Assembly: GCA_031363055.1 (NCBI GenBank)
Contig: JANLTP010000133.1
Span: forward strand, 1-31,755
DNA from: JANLTP01 sp031363055
GTDB lineage: Bacteria; Pseudomonadota; Gammaproteobacteria; Burkholderiales; Burkholderiaceae_E
Length of the DNA stretch: 31,755 nt
Direction of reading: 5' to 3'
Positions 1 through 7,561 of this stretch are shown piece by piece; within the stretch, counting starts at the first letter, position 1, and each line of letters begins with the position of its first letter. A program made the translations under genes and the position numbers. The notes below the pieces were generated by a model. It was not told the origin of the DNA, searched no databases, and saw only the letters and a program-made list of their open reading frames with translations.

Positions 1-540
1 TAGCGACGGGCCCTGAGGGTTGTAGACCAGGTTGAGTGGCAATCCGCCGTCGCCATAGCCCAACGAATTCAGCCACCTCAAACCGCGAATGCTGCGCTCG
101 AAGACCCCCGCGCCACGCTGCTTGTCGACGTTGTCGACGGAATAGCAAGGTAGCGACGCGGTGATCTCAACGCCTTGATCGGCCAGAAACGCGGCCAGGG
201 TTTCCTGACCGGGCTCGAACAGGATGGTCAGATTGCAGCGATCGATGACGCGCACATCCAGCGCCCGAGCCGCGATGACCAGACGTCGGAAATGCTCATT
301 GAGTTCGGGCGCACCCCCGGTCAAATCGAGTGTGTGAACCCCGGCGCTCTTGATGTAGCTGATGATCTGGTCAATGGTCTTGCCGTCCATCATTTCGGTG
401 CGCTGCGGACTGGCGGCGACGTGACAATGCAGGCAGGACTGATTGCACTTGTAACCCAGGTTGACCTGTAAAACCGTTGCGCTGCGCCTGCTCAGTGCAG
501 GAAAACGCACGTCTTTGAGCAGTGGAATCACTGCATGCAT
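1..540 (-). CDS. ArsS-like radical SAM protein (3' end outside window)
   Basis: Radical SAM enzyme of the ArsS type, a family linked to arsenosugar formation, presumably cytosolic. The first 180 residues are visible and the frame runs off the left edge. The iron-sulfur motif CxxxCxxC is at C32, C36 and C39 (CNQSCLHC), preceded by LQVNLGYKC as in this family. LDLTGGAPEL (about residues 71-80) is the usual GGxPE-type SAM segment, and ASLPCY (128-133) followed by a DNVDKQRG stretch is another family hallmark. The ATG at 540 is chosen because the homology begins soon after it and GAGGGG lies about 10 nt upstream. It is the third of three leftward genes and starts 69 bp after the IorB-like gene. 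No arsM methyltransferase is visible, so the arsenosugar role rests on family resemblance only; ArsS-type radical SAM proteins of unknown substrate are the alternative. Confidence 0.8.
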   Translation of the reverse strand, partial: MHAVIPLLKDVRFPALSRRSATVLQVNLGYKCNQSCLHCHVAASPQRTEMMDGKTIDQIISYIKSAGVHTLDLTGGAPELNEHFRRLVIAARALDVRVIDRCNLTILFEPGQETLAAFLADQGVEITASLPCYSVDNVDKQRGAGVFERSIRGLRWLNSLGYGDGGLPLNLVYNPQGPSL

Positions 541-609
541 GAACAACCCCTCGAGAACCGACTCATTGAAAACCCTGGAAAATTAACGGAAGAGAATAAC
601 GTATGCGGC

Positions 610-2175
610 CTATCCGTGCAAAGCACTGGCCAGCGCCTCGGTCAGTTTGCCACCGCTTTCATCGGACAACGCTATCTCGGTCAATTGCCTTAATTGGCCG
701 GCCGATTGATCGCGTTGGCCCAGTTGCGGCAAATAGGCCAGAATTTTCAGGTAGTTCGACAGGCCACGGGCATGGGTATCACCGTAGCCCTTGACGAGCC
801 GCTGGGTTTTGGCCAACTCGACCGCCAACGCGTAATCATCTTTTGCCAGCGTCTCAATCGAACGCAGCCAAGTCGCAATATGCTGGTGCTCAACCGAGTA
901 ACGCAGGGTCGAGCGGCGCCAGCGACGCAGGGCGGCGATTCCGTAGAGCATCAAATAGCCTCGAATCGAATGAGTCTGCACGAGCCGTCCCTTGCGCGTG
1001 AACGGTGCCAGTGCGCCTCGAAGGCGCGCGCTACCGAGCAACGCCCTGCCCCAGGACACCGGCAAGGTATCGGCAATTTCTTCGACTCTGGGATGAAGGA
1101 ACTCGCGAATCTGCAGCAATTGGTCGGACTGCAAACCTTGCTCACTGGCCACTCGAGTAAACCGGCCCGAGCGGGTTTTCAGATCGGCCACCCGAATGGT
1201 GTCTTCATACGACATCCAAAGCGCCAGATGCCGTGCAGTTTCGCAGAGCAGCTCAGCGCCTACCCGGCCCTGCCCGAGACGACGCTCCAGAACGGCAATT
1301 TTTTGCAGCCGCTGCAAATAGTCTTCGGCATAGGCAACATCCTGATAGTCGGCCAGGCGCAAAACCGCATGGCCCAGAATGTCATGGGCTGCCGGGTCAA
1401 ATTCGGATCGGATGTTTGGCGACAGATGCGCGAGGCGCGGACCAAGCCTAGCGAGCGGATCAACGCTCGCCGCGGCAGTCTGAGCCGAAAAAGTCTGAGC
1501 CGAAAAAGACTGAGCAGAAAGGGTCTGTGCCGCAACGTAGGCCGCGCCGAACGCTGCGAGGCTGGCCTTGACCCCGACGCCACTGCGAGTGATCGTCTGC
1601 TCGAACGCCGCGCGCTCGAACGGAAGGGCGCCGCTTGCGGCCAAGGCACCGAACAAGGGCGCGCTGATGACGGTTGAAAATTCTCGCGCCGTCTGTGCAA
1701 AGTCGGCGCACACCAGGCGTTGTGCAGCGGCTTGAATGGCCAGCATCAATTGCGCTGAATCGACGCGTCCATCACCCATGGCGGTTTTTTCGGTCATCGA
1801 ATAAACACGGTGGGTGGAAGCAATCAGGGTGGTTCGGTCGCTTGAGACCAAACCGCGTTGGACGGCGCGACCCGCTTCCATGAGTTCCGAGGCAATCACA
1901 ATATCCACTTCGCCAGGCGCAGGCATCAACGCAAGCACCGGTTGCCGGGTAACGCTGGTTGCTTGCGCGGCAAACAACTCCAGGTAATAAATCGTCGCGC
2001 CCGTGCGTTGTGCGACGCCGGGCACCGAAGTTATCTGGGATTGGTAACCGCTCGCCTTGGCCAGATCGGCCAGCCAGTCGGCCAACACGCCACCGCCTTC
2101 GCCGCCCATCGCGAGGATGGCAATCGTGATCGGCCGCTCGGTGGGCTGGCGCGGGACTCTTTTAATTTCAGGCAT
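610..2175 (-). CDS. Indolepyruvate oxidoreductase beta-family protein (IorB-like)
   Basis: A 521-residue protein resembling the beta/gamma part of indolepyruvate ferredoxin oxidoreductase, which oxidatively decarboxylates aryl pyruvates to acyl-CoA. The N-terminus (about 19-70) has the glycine-rich segment ILAMGGEGGGVLADWL and the SVPGVAQRTGATIYYLE stretch typical of the pyruvate/ketoisovalerate oxidoreductase gamma fold. The long C-terminal half (about 270-521) matches the extension seen in the longer members of this family. The thiamine-diphosphate and ferredoxin subunit normally paired with it is not in the window. The middle of the protein carries a 15-bp tandem repeat giving repeated (S/T)FSAQ. 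The gene lies between a flavin monooxygenase and the ArsS-like gene on the same strand, so the three may share a transcript. The family call is fairly secure, the substrate is not. Confidence 0.75.
   Translation of the reverse strand: MPEIKRVPRQPTERPITIAILAMGGEGGGVLADWLADLAKASGYQSQITSVPGVAQRTGATIYYLELFAAQATSVTRQPVLALMPAPGEVDIVIASELMEAGRAVQRGLVSSDRTTLIASTHRVYSMTEKTAMGDGRVDSAQLMLAIQAAAQRLVCADFAQTAREFSTVISAPLFGALAASGALPFERAAFEQTITRSGVGVKASLAAFGAAYVAAQTLSAQSFSAQTFSAQTAAASVDPLARLGPRLAHLSPNIRSEFDPAAHDILGHAVLRLADYQDVAYAEDYLQRLQKIAVLERRLGQGRVGAELLCETARHLALWMSYEDTIRVADLKTRSGRFTRVASEQGLQSDQLLQIREFLHPRVEEIADTLPVSWGRALLGSARLRGALAPFTRKGRLVQTHSIRGYLMLYGIAALRRWRRSTLRYSVEHQHIATWLRSIETLAKDDYALAVELAKTQRLVKGYGDTHARGLSNYLKILAYLPQLGQRDQSAGQLRQLTEIALSDESGGKLTEALASALHG
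1478..1537. repeat. 15-bp tandem repeat inside the IorB-like gene
   Basis: Two identical 15-bp units (gtctgagccgaaaaa on the plus strand, 1478-1492 and 1493-1507) are followed by a third with three changes (1508-1522) and a degenerate fourth (1523-1537). Read on the minus strand it keeps the frame and encodes repeated FSAQ(T/S) in a probable linker after the N-terminal domain. Confidence 0.9.
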
Positions 2176-2183
2176 GCTTTACG

Positions 2184-2251
2184 GTCAAATGGTTCATAAG
2201 TGGGTTCGTCAAATGGTTGGTCGGACTTCCTCGTCGGATAGTTCGTCGGAT
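2184..2251. repeat. Short direct repeats upstream of the IorB-like gene
   Basis: The 97-bp gap between the monooxygenase stop and the IorB-like start contains GTCAAATGGTT twice (2184-2194 and 2208-2218, period 24) and TCGTCGGAT twice (2231-2239 and 2243-2251, period 12). No clear promoter or terminator is seen. These may be simple slippage duplications. Confidence 0.6.
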
Positions 2252-2272
2252 GTGCATGCTCAGACTTTCAAG

Positions 2273-3745
2273 TCAGGCGGTTTTCGGTTGCGGTGTTGAA
2301 AATTCCATCGTGTTATCGGCGACCGTACCGAATTTCAACATCAACAGATCGCGCGCATAGTTCTGATACAACTTCCAAGGGTGTTTCGAGCCCTGTGTCG
2401 GAAATTTGCCAAGCGCGCGCTGAAAATAGCCGGAGGAGAAGTCGATCCAGGGTTCCGGCAGCACGCCATTGTCGGTCAGGCGCGGCACACATTGGCTTTG
2501 CCCGGTTTTCTGCATATGGTTCAACAATCGGCAGACATATTCGCAGGTCAAGTCCGCCTTCAGCGTCCAGGAGGCATTGGTATAGCCAAACGCGGATGCC
2601 AGATTGGGTAGGTCGCGGTACATCATGCCCTTGTAACTCATGGTCTGGGCGGCCTGAACGGCTTTGCCATCCACGAAGAGTTGCACACCGCCCAGAAATT
2701 GCAGGTTCAAGCCGGTCGCGGTCACGATCAGATCAGCCGGCAATTCCTTGCCCGACGCAAGCAATATCCCGTTCTCGGTAAATCGTTGAATCTGATCGGT
2801 GACAATCGACGCGCGACCGCTCTTGAGCGCTTCGAAAAGATCACTATCCGGCACCAGACAAAGCCGCTGTTCCCAAGGGTTATAGCGCGGCGTGAAATGA
2901 GTGTCGACGTCATAGTCAGGTCCCATTTCATCTCGAACCCGCTGGATGATTCCTCGCTTGGCCAGCAGCGGCTTCTTGCGGCACACATTAAAAATATACA
3001 GGCCGAACAGAACATTTTTCCAGCGCGTCATACCGTACGCCAGACGGGCGGGCAGAAAGCGCCGCAGGTTATTTGCAATCCGGTCTTCCGACGGTCGAGA
3101 CACCACGTACGTCGGCGAACGCTGCAACATCGTCACCTGTGCGGCCCGCTTGGCCAACTCGGGCACGAGCGTGACCGCCGTCGCGCCACTGCCAATGACC
3201 ACTACCTGTCGACCGGCATAGTCAATATCGTCGCTCCATTGCTGCGGATGCGCAATCCGGCCCTTGAATTGTTCAAGGCCCGGAAACTCGGGCGTGTAGC
3301 CCTGCTCGTAGCTGTAGTAACCACTGCACATGAACAGGAACTGACACGTCAAGGTAGTCGGCGATTGCTCCGTTGGCCGCTCGATCTGCAGCGTCCAGCG
3401 CGAATCCTCGGTAGACCATGACGCGCTCTTGACCTGATGCCCGAATCGAATCCGTTGCTCGATCCCGTTCTCGCGAGCGGTCTGCACCACATAGTCGAGA
3501 ATCGCCGGTCCGTCAGCAATCGCCTTGGCATGGGTCCACGGCTTGAAGGAATAACCGAGCGTGTACATGTCGGAATCGCTGCGCACGCCTGGGTAGCGAA
3601 ATAGATCCCAGGTCCCACCGATCACCGAACGGCCTTCGAGAATCAGGAAACTTCGTTGCGGGCAACGAGCCTGCAGGTGGCAGGCGGCGCCAATGCCGGA
3701 AAGCCCTGCACCGACAATCAAAACGTCAACATGTTCGATCTTCAT
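2273..3745 (-). CDS. Flavin-containing / Baeyer-Villiger-type monooxygenase
   Basis: A 490-residue class B flavoprotein monooxygenase that would use FAD and NADPH with O2 to oxygenate a ketone or heteroatom substrate. The first Rossmann motif GAGLSG is at 12-17, followed by GGTWDLFRYPGVRSDSDM (43-60). The second nucleotide-binding motif GSGATA is at 185-190, for NADPH. Between them FKGRIAHPQQW (160-170) closely fits the Baeyer-Villiger fingerprint FxGxxxHxxxW. Length is typical. It starts at the ATG at 3745, and no strong Shine-Dalgarno sequence is visible. It is divergent from the MaoC gene across a 65-bp gap and first of three leftward genes. The substrate cannot be predicted; the nearby CoA-ester genes suggest catabolism of a ketone or cyclic compound, which is inference. 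Confidence 0.85.
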   Translation of the reverse strand: MKIEHVDVLIVGAGLSGIGAACHLQARCPQRSFLILEGRSVIGGTWDLFRYPGVRSDSDMYTLGYSFKPWTHAKAIADGPAILDYVVQTARENGIEQRIRFGHQVKSASWSTEDSRWTLQIERPTEQSPTTLTCQFLFMCSGYYSYEQGYTPEFPGLEQFKGRIAHPQQWSDDIDYAGRQVVVIGSGATAVTLVPELAKRAAQVTMLQRSPTYVVSRPSEDRIANNLRRFLPARLAYGMTRWKNVLFGLYIFNVCRKKPLLAKRGIIQRVRDEMGPDYDVDTHFTPRYNPWEQRLCLVPDSDLFEALKSGRASIVTDQIQRFTENGILLASGKELPADLIVTATGLNLQFLGGVQLFVDGKAVQAAQTMSYKGMMYRDLPNLASAFGYTNASWTLKADLTCEYVCRLLNHMQKTGQSQCVPRLTDNGVLPEPWIDFSSGYFQRALGKFPTQGSKHPWKLYQNYARDLLMLKFGTVADNTMEFSTPQPKTA

Positions 3746-3798
3746 AGCCGAATGATATATTCAATTTTCCGGGCACTCGTGGAGCGTACCGGGCACCC

Positions 3799-3804
3799 AA
3801 GGAG
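3799..3804 (+). promoter_or_regulatory. Ribosome binding site deciding a GTG start
   Basis: AAGGAG at 3799-3804 sits 6 nt before the GTG at 3811. An ATG at 3806 between them is in another frame and stops after ten codons, so GTG is the start of the MaoC gene. Confidence 0.75.
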
Positions 3805-3810
3805 AATGCT

Positions 3811-4287
3811 GTGGCAGGACTGTACTTTGAAGATCTGACCGTCGGCCGTAAGTTTGATCATCCGATCCGACGCACCATCACTGAAGCCGACAATGTTTTT
3901 TTCAGCGCCCTGACCCATAACCCAGCGGCGCTGCATCTGGACGAAGAGTATTGCAAGGAACACACCGAGTTTGGCCAACGAATCGTCAACAGTTGTCTGA
4001 CTCTGGGGATGGTGGTGGGTATTTCAGTCGGTGATACTACGCTCGGTACCACCGTCGGCAACCTCGGCTGGGACGACGTACGTTTTCCGCGACCCATGTT
4101 CCACGGCGACACCCTGCATGTGCAAAGCGAGGTGATCGAACAGCGCGAAAGCAAATCGCGTCCGCACAACGGCATTGTGGTCTTCGAGCATCGCGGATTT
4201 AATCAGCGCAATGAAATCACCATGACCTGCAAGCGCACGGCACTGATGCTCAAGCGCCCCAAAGTCGACAGCCCCAAAGTCGAATAG
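3811..4287 (+). CDS. MaoC-family (R-specific) enoyl-CoA hydratase
   Basis: A 158-residue single-hotdog protein of the MaoC dehydratase family, which adds water to 2-enoyl-CoA type thioesters in the cytosol. The signature ADNVFFSALTHNPAALHLDEEY (about residues 26-47) holds the family's catalytic Asp/Asn-His region, followed by a small-residue helix (VNSCLTLGMVVGISVGD) and a strand with PMFHGDTLHVQSEV. It starts at GTG 3811 behind a strong AAGGAG. Its stop lies 33 bp from the stop of the convergent CitE-like lyase. MaoC hydratases paired with CitE-like lyases occur in itaconate breakdown (itaconyl-CoA to citramalyl-CoA) and mesaconyl-CoA pathways, so such a substrate is plausible. The C-terminus carries a small RPKVDSPKVE duplication. 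Its exact substrate is unproven. Confidence 0.85.
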   Translation: MAGLYFEDLTVGRKFDHPIRRTITEADNVFFSALTHNPAALHLDEEYCKEHTEFGQRIVNSCLTLGMVVGISVGDTTLGTTVGNLGWDDVRFPRPMFHGDTLHVQSEVIEQRESKSRPHNGIVVFEHRGFNQRNEITMTCKRTALMLKRPKVDSPKVE

Positions 4288-4320
4288 CGGGATTGCCGGC
4301 GTCGATACGCCCAGCGAACA

Positions 4321-5205
4321 CTATCGATCAACGCCAGCGGCAGCCAACACCTTCAGGGCTTGAACCAGGTGCGGTCGGTCGAGCATTTTTCCGGCAATCT
4401 GCAGGGTGCCCGCCTGCGGATTGGCGGCGAACGCATCAACCACCTGTTGCGCATGCGCCCGCTCATCGGCATCCGGTAAGTAGCCCTGATTGATGATATC
4501 GACCTGATTCGGATGGATCGCCATCTTCCCCGAGAAGCCGGCCCGTCGACTGGCGCGTACCGCTTGATGAAGTTGTTGATCATTCCGAAAGTCAACGGTA
4601 ATCGTATCAATCGCTTGCACGCCAGCGGCATGCGCGGCCAACAAACACAGCGAGCGCGCCAGTCGATAGGTGAATTCCCATTCGCCACTGTCATCCTGAT
4701 TGGAGGCCGCACCGATCGCTGCCGCCAGATCTTCAGCACCCCAGGTCAATCCGGCCAGGCGCGGCGAACAGTTTTGGTAGCTGGCGAGCGCCAGCACCGC
4801 TGCTGGCGTTTCGGTCGCCACCGGTAAAATTTGGATCGAACCGGCTGCAACGCCTTCACGCTGCTCCAGCGCGGACAGAAAATGATCGAGCATGATGACG
4901 TCTTGTGACGAAGCGACTTTTGGCAACAAGATGCCATCGGGCGCACCGGCGACAATCGCCGCCAGATCGGCCAGACTGATATCACGCTCTGACAGTGGAT
5001 TGATGCGCACCCAGGTTTGCTGGCTCGCCCGATTGTTCCGGCCGCGCAAATAGTTCAGCACAATCGAGCGCGCCAGTGGTCGGCGCTCGGCAGTGACCGC
5101 GTCTTCGAGATCGAGGATCAGCGCGTCGGCCGTGCCCGCGCAAGCTTTGGCCAGCTTCTTTTCGCTATCGCCGGGCACAAATAACAGGGATCTAAGCAGT
5201 TTCAT
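4321..5205 (-). CDS. HpcH/HpaI aldolase / CitE-like CoA lyase
   Basis: A 294-residue CitE-like lyase of the HpcH/HpaI superfamily, which cleaves malyl-, citramalyl- or hydroxymethylglutaryl-type CoA esters using a divalent metal. Visible motifs are RSLLFVPGD at the start, LILDLEDAV with the acidic residues, VRIN, LLPK, the ETP segment that supplies a metal-binding Glu, TWGAEDLAAAIGA and GKMAIHPNQ near the C-terminus. The ATG at 5205 is chosen over an ATG 87 bp upstream because the family begins with MK-LRSLLFVPG and AAGGAA lies just upstream. It faces the MaoC gene tail to tail and is divergent from the acyl-CoA dehydrogenase. With MaoC it could complete a citramalyl-CoA to acetyl-CoA plus pyruvate route; the CoA transferase that would start that route is not seen. 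Confidence 0.87.
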   Translation of the reverse strand: MKLLRSLLFVPGDSEKKLAKACAGTADALILDLEDAVTAERRPLARSIVLNYLRGRNNRASQQTWVRINPLSERDISLADLAAIVAGAPDGILLPKVASSQDVIMLDHFLSALEQREGVAAGSIQILPVATETPAAVLALASYQNCSPRLAGLTWGAEDLAAAIGAASNQDDSGEWEFTYRLARSLCLLAAHAAGVQAIDTITVDFRNDQQLHQAVRASRRAGFSGKMAIHPNQVDIINQGYLPDADERAHAQQVVDAFAANPQAGTLQIAGKMLDRPHLVQALKVLAAAGVDR

Positions 5206-5246
5206 GAGGTTTCCTTGACTACGATTATCGTACACTACCTTACATA

Positions 5247-5274
5247 TCCGGATCTTGCCTGTCCGGATCTTACC
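5247..5274. repeat. 13-bp direct repeat in a divergent promoter region
   Basis: TCCGGATCTTGCC (5247-5259) is repeated as TCCGGATCTTACC (5262-5274) with a 15-bp period, between the start codons of the CitE-like lyase and the acyl-CoA dehydrogenase. Each copy contains the palindrome TCCGGA. It could be an operator pair or a slippage duplication. Confidence 0.6.
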
Positions 5275-5290
5275 CAACTGGATAGCCCGC

Positions 5291-6454
5291 ATGAATTTTT
5301 CCTACACTGACGATCAGCTCGAAATTGCGCGCGCCATTGAAGCGATCTGTACACCGTTTGATGCGGACTACTGGCGACGCAAGGACGAGGAAGGCAGTTT
5401 TCCGCATGACTTCCACGCCGCCATGGCGAGCGCGGGTTGGCTCGGCATTGCGATGCCGCCCGAATATGGCGGTGCCGGCCTGGGAATCACCGAAGCGGCG
5501 ATCATGATGCGTACGGTTTCCGAGTCGGGCGCCGGCATGTCAGGCGCATCAGCGATACACATGAACATTTTCGGTTTGCATCCGGTCGTCATCACCGGCA
5601 CCGACGAACAGAAAAAGCGCTTCCTGCCACCGCTGATTGCGGGCCACGACAAGACCTGCTTTGGCGTGACCGAGCCAAACACTGGACTGAATACCTTGAA
5701 GCTGAAAACCAAGGCGGTTCGACGGGGCGATCACTATGTCGTGAACGGCCAGAAGATCTGGATTTCAACCGCTCAGGTCGCCAATAAAATTTTATTGCTG
5801 ACGCGAACCGCCGAACCGGATCCGAAGGCGCCTTCGAAGGGTCTGACGCTGTTTTATACCGACCTCGATCGCAGCAAAATCGAGGTGCGCGAGATTGCCA
5901 AACACGGCCGTGCCGCCGTCGACTCGAACCAATTGTTCATCGACGGCCTGGAAGTGCCGATCGAGAACCGTATCGGTGAAGAGGGGCGCGGATTCGAATA
6001 CATCCTGCATGGCCTGAATCCTGAACGCGTGCTGCTCGCGGCCGAGGCGGTCGGGCTGGGTCGGGTGGCGTTAAAGCGTGCCGCTCGCTACGCCAACGAG
6101 CGCGTCGTCTTTGATCGCCCGATCGGCAAAAACCAGGGTGTGCAGCACCCGCTGGCCGAACGCTGGATGGAGCTCGAAGCCGCTGATCTCATGATGCTGC
6201 GTGCCGCGTGGTTATACGATCAGGGCAAGCCCTGCGGCGCTGAAGCCAACGCTGCCAAATACATGGGTGCCGAGGCCGGTTACCGGGCCTGCGAAACATC
6301 GGTGCTGACACACGGCGGCATGGGCTACTCGAAGGAGTTTCATGTCGAGCGATATTTGCGCGAAGCGATGTTGCCGCGAATTGCACCGATCTCACAACAG
6401 ATGGTGCTGAACTTCATTGCCGAAAAAGCACTTGGCCTGCCGAAGTCATACTAG
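5291..6454 (+). CDS. Acyl-CoA dehydrogenase
   Basis: A 387-residue FAD-dependent acyl-CoA dehydrogenase for alpha,beta-desaturation of an acyl-CoA. It has the N-terminal helical part with PPEYGGAGLGITEAA, the middle beta domain with CFGVTEPNTGLNTLKLKTKA and VNGQKIWIS, and the C-terminal helical part with THGGMGYSKEFHVERYLREA. The C-terminal position that carries the catalytic Glu in MCAD-type enzymes reads RIAPISQQM with no Glu. E245 in NPERVLLA lies where LCAD and isovaleryl-CoA dehydrogenases place theirs. The ATG at 5291 is chosen rather than one 36 bp upstream because NFSYTDDQLEIA is the usual family start; no good Shine-Dalgarno sequence is seen. It is followed after 26 bp by the Bug-family gene. 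The substrate is unknown. Confidence 0.88.
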   Translation: MNFSYTDDQLEIARAIEAICTPFDADYWRRKDEEGSFPHDFHAAMASAGWLGIAMPPEYGGAGLGITEAAIMMRTVSESGAGMSGASAIHMNIFGLHPVVITGTDEQKKRFLPPLIAGHDKTCFGVTEPNTGLNTLKLKTKAVRRGDHYVVNGQKIWISTAQVANKILLLTRTAEPDPKAPSKGLTLFYTDLDRSKIEVREIAKHGRAAVDSNQLFIDGLEVPIENRIGEEGRGFEYILHGLNPERVLLAAEAVGLGRVALKRAARYANERVVFDRPIGKNQGVQHPLAERWMELEAADLMMLRAAWLYDQGKPCGAEANAAKYMGAEAGYRACETSVLTHGGMGYSKEFHVERYLREAMLPRIAPISQQMVLNFIAEKALGLPKSY

Positions 6455-6480
6455 TCATACCCGTCAAAAAAGGAGCAGTC

Positions 6481-7494
6481 ATGTTCAGGATAGCAGTATG
6501 CCTGCGTGGGGGCGAGCTGCTTGCGCGGTTGCTGCTGTGCGCCGCAGCCCTGTTCGCAAGTCCCGAACCGGCACAGGCACAGGCACAGGCGCCGACACAA
6601 GCCTATCCAACTCGACCGGTAAAACTCGTAGTGCCCTACGCGGCCGGGCAAGGCACTGACGTCGCTGCGCGCTACATCGCCGAACAATTATCCAAGGCCA
6701 TTGGCCAGAACTTCATTGTCGAGAATCGCCCGGGCGCAGGCGGCAATATCGGCACGCTGTACGTTGCCCGCTCAATAGCGGATGGTTACACCCTGTTGAT
6801 GGGCACCAACGGTACCCATGCAGCGGCGCCGTTTCTGTATCCAAATCTCGGCTTTGATCCGGACAGCGATTTCGAAGCGATTGCACTGACCGGCCTGCTG
6901 CCGCTGGCCTTTGCAACCGCGCCCGGCAACCCCATCAACAACATTGCCGAATTGATCGCCGCGGCCCGGGCCAGGCCCGACAAAATCAATGTCGCCTACA
7001 CCACGACGACCTCGCGAGCGACCCTGGAGTTGTTCAAGACACAGGCCAAGGCACCGCTGTTCGGCGTGCCCTACAAAGGCAGCGCCCAGGCAGTCGGCGA
7101 TGTCATCGGCGAGCAGATTGAATTGATGGCTGATACCGTTGCCTCGATTCGCACGCAGGTCAATAACGGCAAACTGAAGGCGCTCGGTGTGACCACAGCG
7201 GCCAGCAGCGAGCTGCTGCCCGGGGTAAAGTCAGTCGCCGAGCAGGGCGTCAGCGGCTACGCGATTTCGGGCTGGATTGCACTGTATGCACCCAAGGGCA
7301 CAGCCACCGAAATCGTCAAGCTGATCGCCCGCGAAACCGTGAAGATCATGGCGCAAGCCGATACCCGGCAAAAACTCCTGCAGTTGGGTATCGACTCACG
7401 ATCGCTGACGGGACCCGAGCTCGGCGCGTTTTTGAAGGCCGAGCGCGTCCAGTGGGGAGACGTTATTCGCGCCGCGAACATCAAGGCTGACTGA
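6481..7494 (+). CDS. Bug-family tripartite tricarboxylate transporter solute receptor
   Basis: A 337-residue periplasmic binding protein of the Bug (TctC-like) family, which captures carboxylates for tripartite transporters or for sensing. An N-terminal signal peptide is clear: RIAVCLRGGELLARLLLCAAALFA, with likely cleavage in the Ala-Gln repeat about residues 33-38. The mature protein opens with the family hallmark YPTRPVKLVVPYAAG, then VENRPGAGGNIG and ADGYTLLMGTNGTHA. AAAAAGGAG lies directly upstream of the ATG. It follows the acyl-CoA dehydrogenase by 26 bp, suggesting co-transcription and a ligand connected with that pathway, perhaps a short dicarboxylate. No TctA or TctB membrane gene is present, which is common because Bug receptors are often orphans. 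Confidence 0.9.
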   Translation: MFRIAVCLRGGELLARLLLCAAALFASPEPAQAQAQAPTQAYPTRPVKLVVPYAAGQGTDVAARYIAEQLSKAIGQNFIVENRPGAGGNIGTLYVARSIADGYTLLMGTNGTHAAAPFLYPNLGFDPDSDFEAIALTGLLPLAFATAPGNPINNIAELIAAARARPDKINVAYTTTTSRATLELFKTQAKAPLFGVPYKGSAQAVGDVIGEQIELMADTVASIRTQVNNGKLKALGVTTAASSELLPGVKSVAEQGVSGYAISGWIALYAPKGTATEIVKLIARETVKIMAQADTRQKLLQLGIDSRSLTGPELGAFLKAERVQWGDVIRAANIKAD

Positions 7495-7521
7495 TAAACC
7501 AGTTACAGGCGAGACTTGACG

Positions 7522-7561
7522 GGCACGGGCGTGCCTTGGCGGTTACGGGCGTGCCTTGGCG
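7522..7561. repeat. Duplicated 17-bp block with small hairpin between convergent genes
   Basis: ACGGGCGTGCCTTGGCG occurs exactly twice (7525-7541 and 7545-7561, period 20). The right copy encodes the last residues of the leftward acyltransferase-like gene, so the duplication crosses its stop codon. The left copy also forms a GGCAC-GGGC-GTGCC hairpin (7522-7535). It has no T-tract, so terminator activity for either gene is only possible. Confidence 0.6.

Noticed and set aside
694..1677. 327-codon open frame on the plus strand
   Set aside because: It is antisense to the IorB-like gene and has no recognisable motif.
5255..5290. 12-residue upstream extension of the acyl-CoA dehydrogenase
   Set aside because: It is encoded by the direct repeat region and lies before the usual family start NFSYTDDQ.
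5206..5292. 29-residue upstream extension of the CitE-like lyase
   Set aside because: It would cross the divergent start codon of the acyl-CoA dehydrogenase; the ATG at 5205 has a ribosome site and the typical family N-terminus.
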